From Pseudarthrobacter enclensis (GTDB taxonomy: Bacteria > Actinomycetota > Actinomycetes > Actinomycetales > Micrococcaceae): DNA of 64,000 nucleotides. The notes beneath the pieces are model-generated. The model did not search any database. It was given only the letters and a program-made list of their open reading frames with translations, and was not told the DNA's origin. The position numbers were made by a program, and so were the translations under genes. Where the stretch lies: contig NZ_KQ758599.1 in assembly GCF_001457025.1 (NCBI RefSeq), positions 124,001 to 188,000 on the forward strand, written 5' to 3'. Positions 32,695 through 41,357 of the stretch are shown one piece after another (the stretch's first letter is position 1; each line of letters begins with the position of its first letter).

Positions 32695-34712
32695 CCGCAG
32701 CCCGCCGCGCGCACCTGGTGCTGGGTGCGGCAACAGGAATCCTGCTGTCCGCAACCCTCGCGTCGCCCGCGACGGCCGATGACGGGAGTTCCACGGCACC
32801 AGCCCCGATCCAATCAGCCCCCGCCCAGCCAGCCCCGGTCCAGTCAGCCCCGGTCCAGTCAACATCGGGACCGTCCGACGCCGGGCTCGCCGACGCAGCG
32901 CTGAGGGACCTCGGCCTCACCCGGGAGCAATTCGCCGCCGCCGGCGAACGCGGAGCCTCAGCGGCTGCGGCAGCCGCCCGGCTGCGGGATGTCCCCGGCT
33001 ACACAGGGATCCGGCTCGACGGCGGGCACATCGTGGTCACCGGCTCGGGCGCCGAACTCCTTGCCGGGGTGGCCGCGCTGGCTTCCAGCATCCCGGACAT
33101 CGCTGTGGAGGCGCCGCAGGCCGTCCCCGAATCCGGGCACGCTGCCCCGGAATCCGGAACAGCGCCGCAGCTGGCCGTCGGCACCGAGCAGCTGTTCCAG
33201 GCCTACGTCCGCGATGTCGGACCGCACGGGCTGCAGGCGGTCATGGCCGCTGACGGGAAGTTCATCATCCGCACCGGCGCCGTCAACGCACCGGAGTCCA
33301 CTACCGTTCAGCCCAGCGGGCCCGGGCCGGAGGCACCGGTTGACGGCAGCCCTGCGGACACCACGACGGCGGCCCGCCCCGGCAAGGTGTCGCCGGCTGA
33401 GTTCGTGGCACGCTACGCCAACGTGGAGCTCGACGGCGCAGCGCCCCTCGCGTCCGAAGCCGACGTCCCCGGCGGCGTGGGATACATCGCCGATACCGGC
33501 TGGATCTGCTCCACGGGCTTTTCCGCCTTCGACCCGGCGGGTCTGCCGGCCGTCCTGTCCGCCGGCCACTGCGCCTCGGACGGACAGGCCACCACCGCCA
33601 CCCTGGAATTCCAGTTCGTGCCGGCCGGCCGGCTGGGCAGCTTCGGCTTCAGCCAGTTCGGTGGACCCGGCAACTCCCGCATCATCGAGGACCCGCTCGA
33701 CCCCAACAACCCCGGCAACGTGGGCACCGACATCTCGGTGATCAAGGACCTTCGGGACGACCTCGACCCCGTACCGGCGGCCAGCACCTGGGGCGACCCC
33801 TCGCAGCCCGGGCCGGACGTCAAAATCATTGGCACCGCGGACCCCGTCCAGGGCATGCCCGTCTGCCGGTCCGGCCGGACCTCCGCCTGGTCCTGCGGCA
33901 CCGTGGACGCGGTGGGCATCTTCGTGGTTCCCGGCCCGGACTTCGCCGCCGATGAGACGGACCTCCGCGCCTTCCGCGGCTTCCTGTCCTACGGCGTGCA
34001 GTCCAGCGGCGGCGACTCGGGCGGCCCCTACGTCAGCGGCAACTACGCCGTAGGGACGCACGCCGCCGGCGATGCGCCGCCCGCAACCGTGAACTTCGCC
34101 GTGGGTGCCACCCTGTCAGAAAGCCTGGCGGTCCTGCCCGGCTACCAGCTGGAACTGTTCCTCAACAAGCCCGCCATCACGTCGCCGGCCCCCGGTGCCA
34201 CCTACGAGCCCGGCCAAACCCTCACCGGCACCGTTGCAGCTGCGCCGGCTTCCGCCGTGGCCGCAGGTTCCAGCGTCAGGATCACGGTGCAGGGCAAGGA
34301 CCCGGTGGACGTTCCCCTCGACGCCGCCGGAAGCTTCAGCTTCACCGCCCCCGATGGTCCCGGACCGCTGCGGTTCACCGCCGAAACCGTTAACGGCTTC
34401 AGCAGGTCCGGCGCCGTAGAATTCGACTTCGCGCGGGAGGCTCCCGAACCACCGGCACCCCAGCCACCGGCGCCCGGTGGTCCCGACCCGGAGCAGCCGG
34501 CTCCCGTGCCGCCTGTGCCTGCCCCCGCGGCGCCGCAGCCGCCGGTGGATGGCGGTGCCGCCGTCGTACCTGCCGATGCGGGCGCCGTCCCGGCCGACCT
34601 GGCCAACACCGGCGCCGCGGGCCTTCTTGCCGCGTCCGGCGCCGCTGTGGCGGCACTCCTGGCAGGGATCCTGCTGGCGGTGTGGGGCCGGCGGCGCCGG
34701 CAGTCCCGGTAG
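32691..34712 (+). CDS. Secreted S1-type serine protease with LANTG sorting signal
   Basis: A 673-residue precursor. A signal peptide (ends near ASPATADD), a Pro/Gln/Ser-rich linker, and a prodomain-like region (about 70-240) precede a chymotrypsin-fold domain: catalytic His in LSAGHCAS near 291, Asp in GTDISVIKDL near 345, Ser in GGDSGGPYV near 443. This resembles alpha-lytic/streptogrisin proteases. After it come a beta-sandwich-like domain (ITSPAPGATYEPGQTLTGTV), a Pro-rich wall-spanning stretch and LANTG plus hydrophobic helix plus RRRRQSR, a sortase signal of the LAxTG class. The start overlaps the phosphatase stop. Confidence 0.87.
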   Translation: MTAARRAHLVLGAATGILLSATLASPATADDGSSTAPAPIQSAPAQPAPVQSAPVQSTSGPSDAGLADAALRDLGLTREQFAAAGERGASAAAAAARLRDVPGYTGIRLDGGHIVVTGSGAELLAGVAALASSIPDIAVEAPQAVPESGHAAPESGTAPQLAVGTEQLFQAYVRDVGPHGLQAVMAADGKFIIRTGAVNAPESTTVQPSGPGPEAPVDGSPADTTTAARPGKVSPAEFVARYANVELDGAAPLASEADVPGGVGYIADTGWICSTGFSAFDPAGLPAVLSAGHCASDGQATTATLEFQFVPAGRLGSFGFSQFGGPGNSRIIEDPLDPNNPGNVGTDISVIKDLRDDLDPVPAASTWGDPSQPGPDVKIIGTADPVQGMPVCRSGRTSAWSCGTVDAVGIFVVPGPDFAADETDLRAFRGFLSYGVQSSGGDSGGPYVSGNYAVGTHAAGDAPPATVNFAVGATLSESLAVLPGYQLELFLNKPAITSPAPGATYEPGQTLTGTVAAAPASAVAAGSSVRITVQGKDPVDVPLDAAGSFSFTAPDGPGPLRFTAETVNGFSRSGAVEFDFAREAPEPPAPQPPAPGGPDPEQPAPVPPVPAPAAPQPPVDGGAAVVPADAGAVPADLANTGAAGLLAASGAAVAALLAGILLAVWGRRRRQSR

Positions 34713-34724
34713 CACCCGGTGGCG

Positions 34725-34762
34725 CTGGAGTGCGGGGCTGCAAAGGCGGCCCCGCACTCCAG
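34725..34762. terminator. 14-bp perfect terminator hairpin
   Basis: CTGGAGTGCGGGGC (34725-34738) pairs perfectly with 34749-34762 around a 10-nt loop, between the convergent protease and DUF4397 genes. Confidence 0.75.
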
Positions 34763-34784
34763 TTATGTCACTGCCGGCGCGGGG

Positions 34785-35498
34785 TCAGTGCCGGCCGTGC
34801 CACCTGTCCTTGCCCTCGACCACCTGGGTGGCCACGGCCAGGGTCCCGTCTGCCAGGCTGCCCCACGCGTAGACGATGGTGTTCTTGCCGGCCTCCACAG
34901 TGACGTCCGTGGGGCCGAGCACGGGCGTGGTGGTGCCGGCCGCGGCCACTGCCGCCGAAATGGTGCCCGCCTTGAGCTTCAGCGTTGCCTCATCCGGGTT
35001 GCTGAGGTCCTCGATGACGGGTTGCCCGCCGGCAAGGACGTCGACGGCGGGAGCTGCTGCCACGTGCCGGACGGTCAGCTTGCCCTTCTTGTCATTGCGG
35101 GGTGCCTTGGTGTCGTTTTCGAAGAGCGAGGCGGTGGGGGTGCCGTCTGCGGTGAGGTGGGCCACTGCGGTGTAGTTGCCGCCGTCGTCGAGTTCCACGT
35201 CCACGGGCCCGATCACGGGGTTGTCGGCGCTGGTGGCATCGGCGGCCGTGATAGCGATCCGGTAATCGCCGCCCGGCAGTTCCAGGGGTCCTGCCAGGGT
35301 GCCGGGTTTGAAGTCATCCAGGGTGAGGGTGCCGTTGACCCAGACGTCCACGGTCAGCCCCGGAACGCCGTGCAGGACGGACAGTTGCGCGTCGTCGTCG
35401 TCGTGTCCGTGGTGCCATCCGCCGGCCTGGGCGGGACCGGCAAAAGCCAGCGAAGCGGCGAGTGAAAGTGCTCCGGCGGCGTAACCCATTGTGCGCAT
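34785..35498 (-). CDS. Secreted DUF4397 domain protein
   Basis: A 237-residue exported protein with signal peptide ending PAQAGG, then a short HHGHDDDD stretch. Two similar halves (AQLSVLHGVPGLTVDVWVNG at about 37 and KLTVRHVAAAPAVDVLAGG at about 140) are the repeated beta-sandwich modules of DUF4397, found in bacterial surface and secreted proteins of unknown function. AAGGAG lies 6 nt before the ATG at 35498. Confidence 0.85.
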   Translation of the reverse strand: MRTMGYAAGALSLAASLAFAGPAQAGGWHHGHDDDDAQLSVLHGVPGLTVDVWVNGTLTLDDFKPGTLAGPLELPGGDYRIAITAADATSADNPVIGPVDVELDDGGNYTAVAHLTADGTPTASLFENDTKAPRNDKKGKLTVRHVAAAPAVDVLAGGQPVIEDLSNPDEATLKLKAGTISAAVAAAGTTTPVLGPTDVTVEAGKNTIVYAWGSLADGTLAVATQVVEGKDRWHGRH

Positions 35499-35601
35499 GT
35501 CAAACTCCTTGGGGGATGCCCGGTTGCGGGCTGTTTGTGCTTACGCGCTTATTACTCCCGGAGGGTGGTCCGTGGATGCAGGCCCGGCGAAATTGCGGGG
35601 G

Positions 35602-36033
35602 TCAGTTTTTGGGTTTCATAAGCAGGTTGGTGATGCGCAGCGTGCACAGCCGCTGGTTTGCCTCGTTGGTGATCAGCACCTCGTGGGTGGCCAGCGTCCC
35701 GCCGAGGTGGATGGGGGTGGCGGTGATGGTCACTTGGCCCTCCCGGGCGGAGCGGTGGTGCGTGGCAGAGACGTCAACGCCCACCGCGGTCTTGCCCATG
35801 GTGCTGGCGTGGATGACCGCCGCCCAGGATCCCACGGCTTCGCCCACCGCAAGCGAGGCACCGCCGTGCAGCAGCCCGAACGACTGCCGGTTGCCTTCCA
35901 CGGGCATGGTGGCCACCACGCGTTCCACGGACTCCTCCACGATCTTCACGCCCATCTTCTCGTCCAGTTCACCCAGGGTGATCTTCCAGAGTTCGTGCTG
36001 TGTGGGGGAGTGGTCCGGGGTGGGGGCGCTCAT
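35602..36033 (-). CDS. Hotdog-fold thioesterase, PaaI-like
   Basis: A 143-residue hotdog-fold thioesterase. The active-site region FGLLHGGASLAVGEAVGSWA and the strand VGVDVSATHHRSAREG match the menaquinone/phenylacetate-type thioesterase (4HBT) family. It is divergent from paaZ and shares the operator at 36080-36101, so it may release CoA from stalled phenylacetate intermediates, as known for PaaI. A second thioesterase gene lies at 43477. AGGAGA precedes the ATG at 36033. Confidence 0.83.
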   Translation of the reverse strand: MSAPTPDHSPTQHELWKITLGELDEKMGVKIVEESVERVVATMPVEGNRQSFGLLHGGASLAVGEAVGSWAAVIHASTMGKTAVGVDVSATHHRSAREGQVTITATPIHLGGTLATHEVLITNEANQRLCTLRITNLLMKPKN

Positions 36034-36079
36034 GTGCTCTCCTAGTGTGCAGCAGGGACATTCCTGTATGGTACTTATA

Positions 36080-36101
36080 TTACCGAACGGACGGTCAGTA
36101 A
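36080..36101. promoter_or_regulatory. Paa operator 2, between paaI-like gene and paaZ
   Basis: A 22-bp palindrome with half-site TTACnGAnCGn and its mirror; 16 of 22 bases are symmetric. It overlaps the TATATT -10 box (36076-36081) proposed for paaZ and lies in the only control region of two divergent genes. Confidence 0.75.
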
Positions 36102-36147
36102 AGATGGACCGTTTGTCTGCCCCTTGTGTTGGAAGGACCCGTCAACG

Positions 36148-38256
36148 ATGACCACCACTGCCACAGCGCCCCACGCCACGCTCGACACCGTGGAGACGGT
36201 GCCCAGCTTCGTCATGGACTCCTGGTGGACGCCGGAGGCCGGTGCCGCCGGCGCAACTCCGGTGCGCGACGCCAGTACCGGCGAAATCCTGGCCAAGGTC
36301 AGCACCGAAGGCCTGGACCTGGCAGCCGTGGTGGACTACGGGCGCACCACCGGCCAGGATGAGCTGGGCAAGCTGACCTTCCACCAGCGCGCCCTGAAGC
36401 TCAAGGAACTGGCCCAGTACCTGAACGCCCGCCGCGAACACTTCTACAACTTCTCCTTCCAGACCGGCGCCACCAAGATCGACTCCATGGTGGACATCGA
36501 CGGCGGCATCGGCGTCCTCTTCACTTTCGGCTCCAAGGGCCGGCGCGAGCTGCCCAACTCCCAGGTAGTGGTGGACGGCCCCATGGAAGTGCTGTCCAAG
36601 GACGGCTCTTTCGCCGGCGAGCACATCTACACGCGCATCCCGGGCGTCGCCGTGCAGATCAACGCCTTTAACTTCCCGGTGTGGGGCATGCTGGAAAAGT
36701 TCGCGCCCGCCTTCATCTCCGGCGTCCCCACCATCGTCAAGCCCGCCACCCCCACCGGCTATGTCGCCGCGGCCGTGGTCAAGGCCATTGTCGAGTCCAA
36801 CATCCTGCCCAAGGGCTCGCTGCAGCTGGTCTCCGGCTCCGTCCGCGGCCTGCTGGACGTGCTGGACTACCGGGACCTGGTGGCCTTCACCGGCTCAGCG
36901 TCCACCGCAAAGTCCCTGAAGGCCCACCCCAACGTGGTGGAGGGCGGCGTCCGGTTTACCTCGGAAACCGACTCGCTGAACGCTGCTATCCTGGGTCCCG
37001 ACGGCGTTGAGGGCACCCCGGAATTCGAGGCCTTCGTCAAGTCCGTGGTCACCGAGATGACCGTCAAGGCAGGCCAGAAGTGCACCGCCATCCGCAGGGC
37101 CATCGTGCCGCAGGAGCTGGTGCCGGCGGTGTCCGCCGCCGTCGGAAAGCGCATCACCGAGCGGGTAGTGCTGGGCGACCCCCGCGGCGAGGGCGTCACC
37201 ATGGGAGCGCTGGCCTCCGTGGAGCAGCTTGAGGACGTCCGTGCCGCCGTCCAGTCCATGCTCGACGCCGGCGGTGAGCTTGCGTTCGGAACCCTCGATT
37301 CGCCGTCGGTCACCTCCGCCGACGGAACCACCGGGGTAGTGGACGGTGGCGCGTTTATGGCCCCTGTCGTCCTGAACTGGGACAACCCGGAAGCGGAAGC
37401 GATCCACTCGCTGGAAGCCTTCGGCCCGGTGTCCTCCGTCATCGGCTACAAGGACCTGGCGGACGCGGTGCGGCTGGCTGCCCGCGGCGGCGGTTCGCTG
37501 GTGGCCTCTGTCTGCACCAACGATCCAGACGTGGCCCGCGAACTGGTCACCGGCATCGCCGCCCACCACGGCCGCGTCCTCGTGCTGAACCGGGAAGACG
37601 CCCGCACCTCCACGGGCCACGGCTCGCCCGTGCCGCACCTGGTCCACGGCGGCCCCGGCCGCGCCGGCGGCGGCGAGGAACTGGGCGGCATTCGCTCCGT
37701 CATGCACCACATGCAGCGCACGGCTATCCAGGGATCACCGAACATGCTCACCGCCGTCACCGGCGTCTGGCATGCCGGGTCCGACCGGAACTTCACGGTG
37801 GAGACGGAGGGGACCCACCCGTTCCGGAAGCACCTGTCCACCCTGCGGATCGGCGACGCCGTCCGTTCCGAGCTCCGGCAGGTCACCCTGGAGGACATCA
37901 CGGCCTTCGCCAACTCCACCGGGGACACCTTCTACGCCCACACCAACCAGGAAGCGGCGGAAGCCAACCCCTTCTTCCCCGGCATCGTGGCGCACGGCTA
38001 CCTGCTGCTGAGCTGGGGCGCGGGACTGTTCGTGGAGCCCGCCCCGGGTCCCGTCCTGGCCAACTACGGCCTGGAGAACCTGCGCTTCATCACCCCCGTG
38101 GCCGCCGGCGACTCCATCCGGGTGACCCTCACCGCCAAGAAGATCACCCCGCGCGAAACGGACGAATACGGTGAGGTGGCCTGGGACGCCGTCCTCACCA
38201 ACCAGGACGACGAGATCGTGGCCACCTACGACGTCCTCACCCTCGTCGAAAAGTAG
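36148..38256 (+). CDS. paaZ: Bifunctional aldehyde dehydrogenase/enoyl-CoA hydratase PaaZ
   Basis: A 702-residue fusion enzyme, the usual PaaZ length. Residues 1 to about 530 are an aldehyde dehydrogenase domain with PGVAVQINAFNFPVWGMLEK, substrate loop ETDSLNAAILGPD and catalytic Cys in KAGQKCTAIRR; the last 150 residues are a MaoC-like hotdog hydratase (HTNQEAAEANPFFPGIVAHG). It opens the oxepin-CoA ring and oxidises the resulting aldehyde in phenylacetate breakdown. ATG 36148 follows GGAAGGA. Transcription starts at an operator shared with the divergent thioesterase gene. Confidence 0.95.
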   Translation: MTTTATAPHATLDTVETVPSFVMDSWWTPEAGAAGATPVRDASTGEILAKVSTEGLDLAAVVDYGRTTGQDELGKLTFHQRALKLKELAQYLNARREHFYNFSFQTGATKIDSMVDIDGGIGVLFTFGSKGRRELPNSQVVVDGPMEVLSKDGSFAGEHIYTRIPGVAVQINAFNFPVWGMLEKFAPAFISGVPTIVKPATPTGYVAAAVVKAIVESNILPKGSLQLVSGSVRGLLDVLDYRDLVAFTGSASTAKSLKAHPNVVEGGVRFTSETDSLNAAILGPDGVEGTPEFEAFVKSVVTEMTVKAGQKCTAIRRAIVPQELVPAVSAAVGKRITERVVLGDPRGEGVTMGALASVEQLEDVRAAVQSMLDAGGELAFGTLDSPSVTSADGTTGVVDGGAFMAPVVLNWDNPEAEAIHSLEAFGPVSSVIGYKDLADAVRLAARGGGSLVASVCTNDPDVARELVTGIAAHHGRVLVLNREDARTSTGHGSPVPHLVHGGPGRAGGGEELGGIRSVMHHMQRTAIQGSPNMLTAVTGVWHAGSDRNFTVETEGTHPFRKHLSTLRIGDAVRSELRQVTLEDITAFANSTGDTFYAHTNQEAAEANPFFPGIVAHGYLLLSWGAGLFVEPAPGPVLANYGLENLRFITPVAAGDSIRVTLTAKKITPRETDEYGEVAWDAVLTNQDDEIVATYDVLTLVEK

Positions 38257-38279
38257 CCCCCAACCCAACCCCCTCCTGG

Positions 38280-38336
38280 TGCCCTATCACTTGGGGTCCC
38301 TAAAACCCGGCTTTAGGGACCCCAAGTGATAGGGCA
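38280..38336. repeat. Palindromic intergenic element, copy 1
   Basis: A 25-bp perfect inverted repeat (38280-38304 with 38312-38336, 7-nt loop). Its stem contains TATCACTTGGGGTCCCTAAA. Closely related but imperfect copies lie at 53729 and 53925. It sits just after paaZ and can serve as a terminator; a T-run occurs at 38355-38360. Confidence 0.8.
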
Positions 38337-38401
38337 TCGAGGGGTTGGCGGGGCTTTTTTCGGGGTGGAAGCGTAAAATTCTGCCCGTAGGAGGTGGCCC
38401 C

Positions 38402-38809
38402 ATGGCCCTGAAAATGAACACAGCCACAACCATCCTGCCGGTCGATGACGCAGCCCGCGCCCGCAGCTTCTACACCGAGAAGCTCGGACTCCCGCACCGC
38501 GGCAAGACAGACGATGGAAGCGAACTGCTCGGTACCGACGGCGGCCCGATGCTGCAGTTGATGCCGGTCTCTGACGGCAGGCACTCCGAACACACGGCCC
38601 TGAGCTTCGAGGTGACGGACATCGAGCGGACCGTCCGTGAGATGGAAGCGCTGGGCGTGCAGTTCCAGGACTACGACCTGCCCCATCTGCGGACCGAGAA
38701 CCATATTTGCACCACCGACTCGGAGAAGTGTGCGTGGTTCATGGACACCGAGCACAACATCCTGTGCGTCCATGAAAGCAGGAACGGCCAGCCGGAGTAC
38801 CAGGTCTAG
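38402..38809 (+). CDS. VOC (glyoxalase-fold) family protein
   Basis: A 135-residue protein of the vicinal-oxygen-chelate superfamily: TATTILPVDDAARARSFYTE opens the first module, ALSFEVTDIERTVREMEALG the second, and CAWFMDTEHNILCVHE the last strands. Probable metal-binding or antibiotic-type binding role unknown. TAAAAT (38374-38379) and TAGGAGGT (38388-38395) give a promoter and ribosome site for the ATG at 38402. Confidence 0.85.
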   Translation: MALKMNTATTILPVDDAARARSFYTEKLGLPHRGKTDDGSELLGTDGGPMLQLMPVSDGRHSEHTALSFEVTDIERTVREMEALGVQFQDYDLPHLRTENHICTTDSEKCAWFMDTEHNILCVHESRNGQPEYQV

Positions 38810-38836
38810 GCGTCGCCAGGGCCAACGCACAAAGCA

Positions 38837-38873
38837 GCAGGGGCCGCCTCGGTCGGATCGGGGCGGCCCCTGC
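38837..38873. terminator. 12-bp hairpin between VOC and lipoprotein genes
   Basis: GCAGGGGCCGCC (38837-38848) pairs perfectly with GGCGGCCCCTGC (38862-38873), 13-nt loop, between two convergent genes. Confidence 0.7.
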
Positions 38874-38891
38874 CTGCAGGTCTGCGGATTC

Positions 38892-39638
38892 CTATTTGGA
38901 CCAGACGATGGGGTTCTTGCGGTACGGGTTGTCGCTGGAGCTGGCGTAGCTGAAGCCCGAGTCCGCGTAATCGGCCGAGACAATCTCATCGCCTGCCGGC
39001 GCCAAAAAGACCTGGCATGAGGTCATGCTGCTTCCCACCTTGTAGCTCAGGTTGTCGCCCGAGCCCGTGGTTTCGAACCGCTTGGTGGGGCACTGGTCCA
39101 GGGAGCCAATGATGATCAGCTTCTGGGCGTCCGTGCCGTCCTTCAGCTGCGCGCTCAGGCGCGGTTCGCTGATGCCCGCGGACGGCTTGCTGAGGCTGTC
39201 CAGGGTGTGCTCGGTGAAAACGTAGTACGGGGTCTGGCCGGCGAACTTTGCAGCGTCCTTCAAAGCGGCGAGATCGGCCTCGGCGCCCGCCGTGATTTTG
39301 GTGACGCTGGTGGTGTAGGTGGCTTCGACGTACTTGGCGTCCGCAGGGTCCTTCCCGGTGTTGGAGTGCGTCACGGCCTTCTCACCGAGCCCGAGCTTGG
39401 TGCCGGGTGCCGTGAGGTCCTTGGCGGTACCAGCGGCACCGGCCGCGGGAGCGGATTCGGACGCTGTGGCGCGGGCGGAGGCGCTCGGTGATACGGAGGC
39501 GGATTCAGAGGCCTCCGGCGCGGCCTGGGATTCCGAGGCTGCCGGGGCTTCCGATGCACAGGCCGAGAGTCCCAGTCCCAGGACGGCGGCCATGCCCAGA
39601 GCGGTAAATGGGCGCAGAGAGGTGCGGTAGTTGATCAT
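38892..39638 (-). CDS. Ser/Ala-rich lipoprotein, unknown function
   Basis: A 248-residue precursor with lipobox LSAC (Cys27), followed by about 45 residues of Ser/Ala/Glu-rich linker and a globular domain. FTALGMAAVLGLGLSAC is the signal. The domain part (LTAPGTKLGLGEKAVTHS near 75, TTSVTKITAG, VFLAPAGDEIVSADYADSGF) resembles the beta-sandwich arrangement of DUF4352-like telluride/immunity proteins, but this is weak. TATAGT (minus strand at 39671-39676) is a good -10 box 33 nt upstream. Confidence 0.78.
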   Translation of the reverse strand: MINYRTSLRPFTALGMAAVLGLGLSACASEAPAASESQAAPEASESASVSPSASARATASESAPAAGAAGTAKDLTAPGTKLGLGEKAVTHSNTGKDPADAKYVEATYTTSVTKITAGAEADLAALKDAAKFAGQTPYYVFTEHTLDSLSKPSAGISEPRLSAQLKDGTDAQKLIIIGSLDQCPTKRFETTGSGDNLSYKVGSSMTSCQVFLAPAGDEIVSADYADSGFSYASSSDNPYRKNPIVWSK

Positions 39639-39759
39639 TATTCCCCCTGATAAGTGATGCGAACACGGTAACTATAACGTATGGATTTATTGGGTGCTAA
39701 GTGAGCTGAGTAATTCCCCCGGTTGCCCCCTTGAATGCTTCAAGCGTAGGCGGCAGCAG

Positions 39760-39799
39760 CAGGCCCCGCGATGGGCAGTGCTGCCCATCGCGGGGCCTG
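39760..39799. terminator. 19-bp perfect hairpin
   Basis: 39760-39778 pairs perfectly with 39781-39799 with only TG in the centre; downstream of the minus-strand gene ending at 39845, it is the longest simple stem of its region. Confidence 0.7.
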
Positions 39800-39844
39800 T
39801 GGTGATGCCGTCCCGCGGCGGGAGCCGCGGTGCTGTGGGAGGAC

Positions 39845-40150
39845 CTACGACTCGGCGCCGCCGTGCAGGCCGTCGTCGCTGCTGTCATCCTCCCGTCCGG
39901 TGCCGTGACCGGACTCGCTGCGGTCGGAAAGGTCCATGTTGCCGCGTGCCTCGTCCAGGGTGGGACCGCCGGACGGGACGCTGTACGTGTCCGGCCGGAC
40001 GCCGTGGGCCTGCTCCTCGATCAGCGCCTGTTCCTCGCTGAACCGGATGGCGTTCGCTTCATCGGCGGCGTCGCCGGGAATGTCCTCCCGGAGCTTCGAC
40101 GGATCCGGGACGATGAAACCTGCGTCGGGTTCTTCCTTGTGCGTGCTCAT
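39845..40150 (-). CDS. Small acidic hypothetical protein
   Basis: A 101-residue, very hydrophilic acidic protein (MSTHKEEPDAGFIVPDPSKL at the start, DSSDDGLHGGAES at the end) without recognisable domain. It is probably disordered. Two ATGs lie in frame; AGGAAGG is 7 nt before the one at 40150 and 1 nt before that at 40156, so 40150 is preferred. It follows the HtrA-like gene after 12 nt, so it is likely cotranscribed with it. Confidence 0.7.
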   Translation of the reverse strand: MSTHKEEPDAGFIVPDPSKLREDIPGDAADEANAIRFSEEQALIEEQAHGVRPDTYSVPSGGPTLDEARGNMDLSDRSESGHGTGREDDSSDDGLHGGAES

Positions 40151-40162
40151 TTCCATACCTTC

Positions 40163-41272
40163 CTATCGGGTGGCTGTGGTTGCGGGCCGGTCGGTGAGGT
40201 CCACCTTGAGGTCCAGGCTTTGGTCTCCCCGCTTGGCCTTGACGCCGACGGTATCGCCGGGGTTGCGGCCGCGGAGTTCCGCGAGGAGTTTCTCCGGAGC
40301 GGTCAGCGCGACGCCTTCCAGGGACTCCAGCACATCCCCGGGGCGGATGCCCGCCTTGCCTGCCGGCCCGTCGTCGTCGACCGCCAGGACCAGGACGCCG
40401 CTGCCGGGTTCGATGCCCAGCCGGCCAGCGATCTGTGCCGTCAGCTCGCCGGGCGTGAGGCCCATGTAGGCGTGCTTGGCCGTTCCGGTGGCCAGCAGTT
40501 CCTCGGCCACTTCCACCGCGGTGGCGGCGGGGATCGCGAAACCCAGGGAGACGGCGCCGGCCGACGGCGGAATGTAGGCCTCGCTGATGCCAATGATCTC
40601 GCCGCGCATGTTGATGACGGCGCCGCCGGAGTTGCCCGGGCTGATGGGGGCGTCGGTCTGGATCAGGTCCACCAGGGAAAGGCTGTTGGACGCCGATCCC
40701 GGGATGGACCGGTGCAGGCCGGAAATGATCCCGGCGGTGGCTGTGTTCTCGAAGCCCAGCGGCGAGCCGAGGACCAGTGCCCCTTCGCCGACTTTCGGCA
40801 GCGCGGTCTGGTACGTGGGCTTGGGCAGGCCCGTCCGGTCCGCCTGGACCAGGGCCAGGTCCGTGACGGCGTCGGTGGCCTTGACGGTGCCCTTCACCCG
40901 CTGCCCGTCAGCGAATCCCACCTCCACGGTGGTGGCGCCTTTGACCACGTGTTCATTCGTAATGATGAGCCCTTCGGCGGAGTACACCACGCCGCTGCCC
41001 AGGCCGCCGTCGGTAAAGATGGTCACCACGGACGGGGCGAGGTCCTCGACGAGCCGGGGAAGGCGGCTGTCCGCATCGCTGTCACCGGCGGGAGCCTGGC
41101 CGGAGGGCGCGGAGGATGCCGTTGCAGTCGCTGCCGGGCCGGAGGTTTCGCTGGCTGCCGGGGACGTGGGGGAGCCGGTGCACGCGGACAGCACGACGGC
41201 GGCGCCCAGCATCGCTGCGGCGGCGGAGGTCCGGTGCCTGGTGCGGCAGCCCGGGCCGGTGGCGTGGCTCAT
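40163..41272 (-). CDS. HtrA/DegP-like serine protease lipoprotein
   Basis: A 369-residue precursor with lipobox LSAC (Cys31). Trypsin-like domain: His in ITNEHVVKG (about 109), Asp in AVTDLALVQ (about 136), Ser in SPGNSGGAVINM (about 212); one PDZ domain follows (about 255-340, AGIRPGDVLESLEGVAL). It should degrade or refold damaged proteins outside the membrane. The ATG at 41272 lies 6 nt after AGGAGG; the in-frame TTG at 41278 would abut this site. Confidence 0.9.
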   Translation of the reverse strand: MSHATGPGCRTRHRTSAAAAMLGAAVVLSACTGSPTSPAASETSGPAATATASSAPSGQAPAGDSDADSRLPRLVEDLAPSVVTIFTDGGLGSGVVYSAEGLIITNEHVVKGATTVEVGFADGQRVKGTVKATDAVTDLALVQADRTGLPKPTYQTALPKVGEGALVLGSPLGFENTATAGIISGLHRSIPGSASNSLSLVDLIQTDAPISPGNSGGAVINMRGEIIGISEAYIPPSAGAVSLGFAIPAATAVEVAEELLATGTAKHAYMGLTPGELTAQIAGRLGIEPGSGVLVLAVDDDGPAGKAGIRPGDVLESLEGVALTAPEKLLAELRGRNPGDTVGVKAKRGDQSLDLKVDLTDRPATTATR

Positions 41273-41357
41273 GTCCAACCTCCTGCGGACGGTTTTCTAC
41301 CACCGTAGCCGCGAAGCGGGAAAAATACCAAGCACCCTTAGTATCAGGGGTTCCGGA

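Noticed and set aside
41279..41357. Extracytoplasmic-sigma type promoter before the HtrA-like gene
   Set aside because: GGAAC is present but the expected -10 element at the right distance is not.
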